The translations under genes and the position numbers were made by a program. Below, piece after piece: positions 59,199 to 64,000 of a stretch of 64,000 bases of DNA (positions are counted from its first letter, which is position 1; every line of letters starts with the position of its first letter). This stretch comes from an uncultured Clostridia bacterium (GTDB lineage Bacteria; Bacillota; Clostridia; Christensenellales; Aristaeellaceae), in NCBI GenBank assembly GCA_934643825.1, contig CAKUCW010000005.1, positions 39,256-103,255 of the forward strand. Reading direction: 5' to 3'. The notes beneath the pieces are model-generated. The model worked only from the letters and a program-made list of their open reading frames with translations, searched no databases and was not told the DNA's origin.

Positions 59199-60771
59199 CG
59201 ATGAAATCGCGATTCGCGAGGGAATCCGAAATAGTCGGATTTGGGATGGCGGAATGCTGACGTTGGTTGGTGAAGCGGGAGATGGCGAAATTGCTTATCC
59301 CATGATTCGGGATGAACGTCCGGATATTGTGATTACTGATATCAAAATGCCTTTTATGGATGGTATGGAGCTTTGTAGGCAGCTTCACAAGACAATGCCG
59401 AGGACTCAGCTTGTCATTCTCTCAGGCTATGATAATTTCAGCTATGCACAACAGGCTATCAGCTATGGCGTACAAGAATATCTGCTTAAGCCGGTCAGTT
59501 CAACTAAACTGGAAGAAACGCTGAATCGCATAGCACAACGCATCGAAAACGAACGTAAGGAACGAGTCGGTCAGGAACAGATGTATCGTCAAATGGCGGA
59601 AGGAAAACTGCTTATTCGAAATCATCTGCTTAGCAATGTGATTCAAACCAACATCAGCCAAACAGAAGGAGAAGAAATCTGTAGTCAGCTTCGCACATTT
59701 GGCATTGATATTTCTGCAAAATGTTATACAGTTATTGAGATTTGTCAGAAAGATAGGAAGGCAAGCTACGATTCGATTCGTAAAGCACTTTCTATTTTCG
59801 AAATGGGACACGATACGACGTGTTTCTTGTGTGAAAGCGGACATTCGCTCAATGCACTGGTTCTTGGCGACAAGGACGAGGAAATTGAAGAGCGTGCTTA
59901 TTCGTACGCCAGAACGATGCAGGACGAATTGGAATGTCTGGAAGGCGTAGAAGTTCGGTTTTCCATAGGAGAAACGGTATATCAGGTCGGCGATCTGTTC
60001 AAGTCATTTTGTTCCGCGAGACATACACGGCATGTGATTGAGGCGAATCCTGCTATCTGTCATGACCGGAAAATTATGGGCTGTAAGGATTTACAGGATG
60101 AAGAACAGATCCGACCCAACAACCAGCAGAATATAAGTGATATGTCTCTTTATGAACTGGTTAGATATGCCGAAAAAGAAGAGATGAGATCTCTGATTAC
60201 GCGGTATGTGGAGAGCCTGAGGCAAAGATGCAAAGGCGTTATGTTGACAGCGGAATATCTGAGAGTGGAAACTCTTTTAGCTGCAAGTAAAATTATTCAG
60301 AGTCTGGGTGGAAGCGTTGGTGAAGTGTTGGATAATAACTGGCTGGAGGCGGAGGTGCGTTCAAACATCTATTTGGACTCCTATATCGGAACGGCGGCAG
60401 ATATTTTGGAATGTGTGGCGGAATACCGCGACGAACATACCAATATGAAAGGAAATCGTGTAGTCAACAAGGCGCGTTCCTATATGAAAGAGCATTATAT
60501 GGATTCCAACTTGACTTTTCAGGATGTGGTTGCGCATGTGGCGATGTCTAGCAGTCATTTTTCTACGATTTTTGCAGAAAACATGGGGCGAACGTTTACA
60601 CAGTATTTGACGGAGCTGCGCATGGAAAAGGCAAAAGAACTTCTTACCAATACAAACATGCGTTCAAGCGAAATCGCTTATGCGGTTGGCTATAATGACC
60701 CACATTATTTTAGCTATTTATTCAAAAAGAATACGGGTGTGACGCCGGGAAACTATCGGGGAAAAAGCTGA
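59176..60771 (+). CDS. YesN-type response regulator with AraC DNA-binding domain
   Basis: The 531 residues comprise an N-terminal receiver domain (VVDDEIAIREGI, Asp55 in VITDIKMPFMDG, Lys in YLLKPVSS), a long middle part of about 270 residues, and an AraC-type double helix-turn-helix (DVVAHVAMSSSHFSTIFAEN, then SSEIAYAVGYNDPHYFSYLF and GVTPGNYR). It would bind sugar-gene promoters when phosphorylated by its partner kinase. The ATG at 59176 has GGAGAAAA upstream; an earlier ATG at 59164 is possible. A terminator follows at 60779. Confidence 0.93.
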   Translation: MYKVFVVDDEIAIREGIRNSRIWDGGMLTLVGEAGDGEIAYPMIRDERPDIVITDIKMPFMDGMELCRQLHKTMPRTQLVILSGYDNFSYAQQAISYGVQEYLLKPVSSTKLEETLNRIAQRIENERKERVGQEQMYRQMAEGKLLIRNHLLSNVIQTNISQTEGEEICSQLRTFGIDISAKCYTVIEICQKDRKASYDSIRKALSIFEMGHDTTCFLCESGHSLNALVLGDKDEEIEERAYSYARTMQDELECLEGVEVRFSIGETVYQVGDLFKSFCSARHTRHVIEANPAICHDRKIMGCKDLQDEEQIRPNNQQNISDMSLYELVRYAEKEEMRSLITRYVESLRQRCKGVMLTAEYLRVETLLAASKIIQSLGGSVGEVLDNNWLEAEVRSNIYLDSYIGTAADILECVAEYRDEHTNMKGNRVVNKARSYMKEHYMDSNLTFQDVVAHVAMSSSHFSTIFAENMGRTFTQYLTELRMEKAKELLTNTNMRSSEIAYAVGYNDPHYFSYLFKKNTGVTPGNYRGKS

Positions 60772-60778
60772 TCATCAG

Positions 60779-60838
60779 AAACGCTTTGTATGCTGAGCCG
60801 TCGAAGAGAGCGGTTTGCATATAAGGCGTTTTTTTTAT
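60779..60838 (+). terminator. Terminator of the two-component operon
   Basis: aacgctttgtatgc / gcatataaggcgtt encloses a second hairpin and is followed by TTTTTTTATAT. Confidence 0.85.
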
Positions 60839-60958
60839 ATGGGTTCGGAAGAGGCTGATGCGCACAAAGGGTGAAGCGGCAAAAGAGTATGATGTGGGTG
60901 AGGCGCCTGTAGTCTGTAAGCCTCGATAAAGGCTTATGCCGAACGGGCATCAGAAGCC

Positions 60959-60987
60959 ATACGGCAGAGAATGATACTCTGCCGTAT
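60959..60987 (+). repeat. Dispersed terminator-like hairpin
   Basis: atacggcagag / ctctgccgtat followed by CCTTGTG. It resembles the hairpins at 20932 and 61297. The rest of 60839-61089 shows nothing else. Confidence 0.6.
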
Positions 60988-61089
60988 CCTTGTGATGCCG
61001 AAATCCGTCACAGAATGAGCGAGGATTTGGAAAGAAGTGGGTATATTTTCCACATGTTAGGAAAAGAAATAAGTTCAAGAGGTGAGAAT

Positions 61090-61278
61090 ATGGAAATGTA
61101 CGTCGATCATCAGCGTCATCTGGTTTCGATCTGGCTTCCGAATGATGAAAAAGATGTGGCGATTTTAGAGCCAGTGTATCGAAAATATAAAGGAACACCG
61201 TATCGCGTGGCTGTTTTCCACTCCGGCAAAGGAAATCTGCTGACCAATACGGCGGCATTGCTGAAAGCAAACCGATAG
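61090..61278 (+). CDS. Small element-borne protein 1 (62 residues)
   Basis: The protein reads MEMYVDHQRHLVSIWLPNDE, then IYRKYKG-like PVYRKYKGTPYRVAVFHSG and NLLTNTAALLKANR. It is clearly similar to the next small protein (V-SG-G-L--NT--LL--NR). I have the impression that small proteins of this pattern are common just upstream of serine recombinases in clostridial integrative elements, but I know no proven function. Possible roles are excision control or regulation of the recombinase. ATG 61090 has AGAGGTGAG 6 bp upstream; an earlier ATG at 61015 has none. Confidence 0.75.
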   Translation: MEMYVDHQRHLVSIWLPNDEKDVAILEPVYRKYKGTPYRVAVFHSGKGNLLTNTAALLKANR

Positions 61279-61296
61279 GAAAAGCGAATATCAATC

Positions 61297-61344
61297 CGAT
61301 ACGGCGGACCTCCTTCCTGGCAGGTCTGCCGTATCCTTGTCTAA
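61297..61344 (+). repeat. Dispersed terminator-like hairpin
   Basis: tacggcggacct / aggtctgccgta, then TCCTTGTCTAAGG. Nearly the same as the terminator at 20932-20970 outside the element. Confidence 0.6.
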
Positions 61345-61423
61345 GGGAGACGATGCGCTTACAATAACATCAGGCGGCGGGGGTATACCTTCTGCCAAAT
61401 GATGGGAAAATGAGGTGTGCGTC

Positions 61424-61660
61424 ATGGAATTAGAGGTTCAGCATGAAAATCAAACGATCATCCTTTGGCTTCGCAGCGGGTGCCGCACGGATTTAAGCCT
61501 GCTTTATGAGCTGGGAAAGACGTGGAGATACCGAGTGGTGGTGATCCGTTCCGGCTTTGGCAGCCTGATAAACAATACGTCCACGCTTCTCTGGTTCAAC
61601 CGCGGAACGCCGATTGGAAGGGATTCCCATGGGTGCGCATTGGCAGCATCCTTGCACTGA
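61424..61660 (+). CDS. Small element-borne protein 2 (78 residues)
   Basis: A paralog of the preceding small protein: MELEVQHENQTIILWLRSGC, then LGKTWRYRVVVIRSGFGSLI and NNTSTLLWFNRG, with a longer C-terminus (TPIGRDSHGCALAASLH). The conserved core is a beta-rich stretch, then V-RSG-G-L--NT--LL. Two tandem copies before a serine recombinase suggest they belong to the mobility module. ATG 61424 has GAGGTG 7 bp upstream. Function unknown. Confidence 0.75.
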   Translation: MELEVQHENQTIILWLRSGCRTDLSLLYELGKTWRYRVVVIRSGFGSLINNTSTLLWFNRGTPIGRDSHGCALAASLH

Positions 61661-61713
61661 AGAAAGGGAGAAGATTACAATAATAAGGACATTCGGGGCA
61701 AGGAGATTTTGAT

Positions 61714-63882
61714 ATGGAAGCAAGAGTTGAAAAGCCGCATCGCATCGCGGGCTATTGCCGGATTTCCGTGGATGTGGAAGCGGATCGGGATAACACGAGC
61801 ATCGAAAACCAGAAGGACATCATTTCCGACTATGTTCAGCGGTACTTTCCGGAGAGCGAGTTGACCTTCTTTGTGGATCGCGACCGTTCGGGCTATACGT
61901 TTGAGCAGCGGGAGGATTATCAGCGGATGCGCCCGTATCTGATGACGGGGCAGTACGACATTCTCATCATCAAGGATTTGAGCCGATTCTCCCGACGCAA
62001 TTCGCGAGGCTTGGTTGAGCTGGAGGATTTGCGGGATGCGGGCGTGCGGATTGTAGCCATCGGGGATAGCATCGATTATCCGACGCATGACGATTGGACA
62101 AACATCCGCCTGCGTTTTCTGCTCAATGAAATGCCGGTCACGGATTCTTCTCAGAAAGTCAAAAGCGTCATTTCCCGGCGACAGCAGGACGGACGCTGGA
62201 TCTGTTCCGTGCCGTATGGGTATGTCATGAAGAACCACAAGCTGATGACGTATGAAATCGACCCGGCGGCAGCGGAGGTTGTCCGAAAGATTTTTGAACT
62301 GTATACGTCGGGATGGGGCTACAAGCGGATTGCGAATTATCTGACCGACCACAGCATACCGACGCCCAGACGTGCCGAAGCCGCGAGAAAGGCGGAACGC
62401 GGCGAGCCGGTCATTCGGCAGGGCAAGGATGCGTGGGCGATTGTGACGATACAGGGAATGCTCAGCAACGATTTTTATATCGGAACGCTTCGACAGGGCA
62501 AGTACAGGCGCAAGGGCATCAACGGAAAGGACGAGCGAATCGACGAATCCAAGCAGCTTGTCTTTGAAAATCATCACGAACCGATTATCGATTATCCGAC
62601 GTTCGCCTATGTGCAGGAGCAGATGAAGAAGCGGACGCGCAGCAACTACAACGGCATTCGCAAGTACGAAACGCCGTATACCGGGCTGCTGTTCTGCGGG
62701 GATTGCGGCAGTCCGATGTTCTCCATGAGCAGCAAGCAGCTTGATCCGGCGTATACCTGCGGAACCTATCACCGGCGCGGGCGCAAGGGCTGCACGTCGC
62801 ATCATACGCGGGTGGACTTTCTGGACAGCATTTTGAAAATGTATGTCCAGAAGGTGAAGCAGGGCAGCGCGAACATGATCGACGCGCTGGAAGCGTCCAT
62901 CCGCGATGAAAAGGCGAAGATCAACGAGGGCGAAAAGACGCAGGACATGCTGCGCAGGCAGATCGACGCGGCGAAAAATCAGCTCAAGGTGCTGACCCGG
63001 CAGAAGATTGCGGAGCTGATGCGCAAGCCGGATCAGGAGGAGATGATAAACGAAACCTATGACGCGCTGGAAGCGGAGTGTTACGGAAAGATTCGCGGGC
63101 TGGAAAGCCAGCTCGACCTGATGGCAGACCATCGCAACAACGTCATCCGCATGAACCGAATCGCGAAGACGGCGCTGGATATCTTTGACGATATTCTGAA
63201 CAAGCCCAAGCTGAAAAAACAGGATATCGAGTTCATCGTCGAGCGCATCGACGTATACGACGACCACATCGACATCCAGCTCAAGAGTGACATTGACGCG
63301 CTGCTGCACGTTTCCGCGACGCAAGCCATCGAGCAGGCGGCGGGGGATGAATCGGCGCTCGTCCGACAGGTGCGGAATCACAAAAAAGACGAACGCTTGA
63401 TCAACAGTGTCAGATGCGGCGACCCGCTTGAAATCTATACGGATAAGGATGGAGAGGTCATTCTCAAAAAATACTCTCCCATTGGCGAGATATCCAATTT
63501 CGCGAAGGACTATACGGAGTCGCTCTTCCGGTCGCTGGGGCATATCGCCTGCATTACCGATAAGGATATGATCGTATCGGCGAGCGGCGTATCCAGAAAA
63601 GAGCTTTGGGAAAAGCCCATCAGCCGCGATTTGGAGCAGGCGATTCAGAGCCGTCAGGTTGTGACGGCAAATCGGGGGAACGGCACACGCCTTGTCCCCG
63701 TGACGAGTGAGGACGATGCGCAGGCGTACACCGCGCAGGTCATCTGTCCGATTATTGCGGATGGGGAATCCATCGGCGCGGTGGTGCTTCTCTCGCGGGA
63801 ACCGGCGGCACGCATGGGCGATACCGAGCTTAAGGTTGCCGAAACAACCGCCAGCATCGTCGGGCGGCAGATGGAACAGTAA
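61714..63882 (+). CDS. Large serine recombinase fused in frame to the C-terminal part of SpoVT
   Basis: Residues 1-571 are a large serine recombinase: catalytic Ser18 in GYCRISVD, SRFSRRNSRGL (active-site Arg residues), the Recombinase domain with IPTPRRAEAARKAER and MLSNDFYIGTLRQGKYRRKG, a zinc ribbon (Cys328, Cys331, Cys349, Cys360), and a coiled coil (about 385-470). From residue 569 on (GDP-LEIYTDKDGEVILKKYSP) the sequence is SpoVT from residue 31 to its end: the rest of the AbrB fold and the GAF-like domain (about 580-722). The junction is the attR core at 63418. If the element were circular, the protein would end after 31 other residues (those now at 26128-26223), 602 in all. ATG 61714 has AAGGAG 8 bp upstream. 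Confidence 0.93.
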   Translation: MEARVEKPHRIAGYCRISVDVEADRDNTSIENQKDIISDYVQRYFPESELTFFVDRDRSGYTFEQREDYQRMRPYLMTGQYDILIIKDLSRFSRRNSRGLVELEDLRDAGVRIVAIGDSIDYPTHDDWTNIRLRFLLNEMPVTDSSQKVKSVISRRQQDGRWICSVPYGYVMKNHKLMTYEIDPAAAEVVRKIFELYTSGWGYKRIANYLTDHSIPTPRRAEAARKAERGEPVIRQGKDAWAIVTIQGMLSNDFYIGTLRQGKYRRKGINGKDERIDESKQLVFENHHEPIIDYPTFAYVQEQMKKRTRSNYNGIRKYETPYTGLLFCGDCGSPMFSMSSKQLDPAYTCGTYHRRGRKGCTSHHTRVDFLDSILKMYVQKVKQGSANMIDALEASIRDEKAKINEGEKTQDMLRRQIDAAKNQLKVLTRQKIAELMRKPDQEEMINETYDALEAECYGKIRGLESQLDLMADHRNNVIRMNRIAKTALDIFDDILNKPKLKKQDIEFIVERIDVYDDHIDIQLKSDIDALLHVSATQAIEQAAGDESALVRQVRNHKKDERLINSVRCGDPLEIYTDKDGEVILKKYSPIGEISNFAKDYTESLFRSLGHIACITDKDMIVSASGVSRKELWEKPISRDLEQAIQSRQVVTANRGNGTRLVPVTSEDDAQAYTAQVICPIIADGESIGAVVLLSREPAARMGDTELKVAETTASIVGRQMEQ
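63418..63427 (+). other. attR core (right junction of the element)
   Basis: ggcgacccgc, identical to attL at 26119-26128, encoding Gly-Asp-Pro in the same frame in both places. Confidence 0.85.
63427..63882 (+). pseudogene. spoVT: SpoVT C-terminal part (3' end of the interrupted spoVT)
   Basis: These 151 codons complete SpoVT when joined to codons 1-33 at 26029-26127. They contain LEIYTDKDGEVILKKYSPIG, FAKDYTESLFRSLGHIACIT, DKDMIVSASGVSRKELW, and the GAF-like end QVICPIIADGESIGAVVLLS through ETTASIVGRQMEQ. The joined protein would have 184 residues; Bacillus SpoVT has 178. At present the piece has no start codon of its own and is translated only as the tail of the recombinase. The composition is GC-rich like the left flank. 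Confidence 0.9.
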
Positions 63883-63889
63883 CGCCAAA

Positions 63890-63918
63890 GGCGGAGGAAT
63901 TTCTTCCGTCTTTTTGTT
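63890..63918 (+). terminator. Terminator after the spoVT 3' part
   Basis: cggagga / tcttccg followed by TCTTTTTGTTTTT. Confidence 0.7.
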
Positions 63919-63991
63919 TTTGACCCATTCAGGGGAAGATTTTCCGGCGGCGGTTCGTCTTTTCTTCAGTAAGGCAAAGGAGCGAGGAAAG

Positions 63992-64000
63992 ATGAAACGA
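63992..64000 (+). CDS. Start of the next gene (cut by the window edge)
   Basis: ATG at 63992 preceded by AAGGAGCGAGGAAAG gives only Met-Lys-Arg before the window ends. In Firmicutes spoVT is often followed by a polysaccharide-export (SpoVB-like) gene, but nothing here shows this. Confidence 0.45.

Larger units (their letters stand above)
26119..63427 (+). mobile_element. Integrative element of about 37.3 kb inserted in spoVT
   Basis: The element lies between two copies of ggcgacccgc (26119-26128 and 63418-63427), with the 5' part of spoVT outside the left copy and the 3' part outside the right copy, in the same direction and frame. A large serine recombinase gene abuts the right end; a HipBA-type pair lies near the left end. 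Cargo: seven secreted esterase paralogs, a lipoprotein esterase, two furanose-binding proteins, a sugar ABC importer, arabinose and pentose-phosphate genes and a two-component regulator. I saw no conjugation, replication or phage structural genes, so transfer would need help. The cargo is visibly AT-richer than the flanks. Excision would restore spoVT exactly. Confidence 0.85.

Noticed and set aside
26119..63427. Prophage or conjugative element
   Set aside because: No capsid, portal, terminase, relaxase or type IV secretion genes were seen; called only an integrative element.
61675..63888. 737-residue minus-strand frame opposite the recombinase
   Set aside because: The plus strand encodes clear serine recombinase and SpoVT motifs; the opposite frame has none.

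Overview
The window reads as a chromosome segment from an anaerobic Firmicutes (Clostridia-like) bacterium. Supporting signs are strong AAGGAGG ribosome-binding sites, a T-box in front of alaS, an smpB-ssrA pair, two-domain wall and lipid transport systems of Firmicutes type, YesM/YesN-type two-component regulators, split transketolase genes and a SpoVT-type regulator. The outer parts (about 1-26.1 kb and 63.4-64 kb) are GC-rich with ordinary housekeeping content. The middle, especially 28-61 kb, is visibly AT-richer.

Left flank, 1-26 kb: the end of an unidentified wall-type protein; a T-box-controlled compact alanyl-tRNA synthetase; an acetyltransferase; a DUF5131 radical-SAM-like protein; a heterodimeric ABC exporter; a mannonate-reductase-like SDR; a three-gene unit on the minus strand (KDG kinase, 2-hydroxyacid dehydrogenase, YbaK deacylase); two secreted FMN-binding-type proteins; an OmpR/kinase pair; a YfhO membrane protein; tmRNA with smpB; a B6-type kinase; and a sugar-binding/5'-nucleotidase-C fusion protein beside a hybrid histidine kinase. 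Several dispersed repeats lie in this part: a 174-bp element with terminal inverted repeats in two inverted copies, and a 77-bp unit in four tandem copies plus single copies elsewhere.

The main discovery is at 26.1-63.4 kb. The gene spoVT (AbrB-family sporulation regulator) is cut in two. Its first 33 codons, with a sigma-G-like promoter, are at 26029-26127. The remaining 151 codons are at 63427-63882, in the same orientation and 37.3 kb away. Both break points share the 10-bp core ggcgacccgc. At the right break a large serine recombinase (61714) reads in frame into the SpoVT C-terminal GAF-like half; at the left break the SpoVT N-terminal piece reads in frame into a 31-residue tail. Joining the two cores would restore an intact SpoVT of 184 residues and give the recombinase its own short C-terminus. 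I therefore read 26119-63427 as an integrative element inserted into spoVT, comparable in logic to sporulation-gene-interrupting elements such as skin in sigK.

The cargo of the element is a carbohydrate system. It holds a HipBA-type toxin-antitoxin pair, an IS630 remnant, seven tandem paralogous secreted proteins of about 630-650 residues (each with a C-terminal serine esterase domain), one lipoprotein esterase, two galactofuranose-type (YtfQ-like) binding proteins, a YtfR/YtfT/YjfF-like furanose ABC importer, ribulokinase, L-arabinose isomerase, ribulose-5-P 4-epimerase, transaldolase, split transketolase, and a YesM/YesN-type two-component system. The likely working order is: secreted esterases strip or release esterified sugars outside the cell, the ABC importer takes up L-arabinose (probably the furanose form), AraB/A/D convert it to xylulose 5-phosphate, and transaldolase and transketolase feed it into glycolysis. 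No glycoside hydrolase is present in the window, so sugar-releasing enzymes must come from elsewhere or the substrate is a small ester. No phage structural or conjugation genes were seen.
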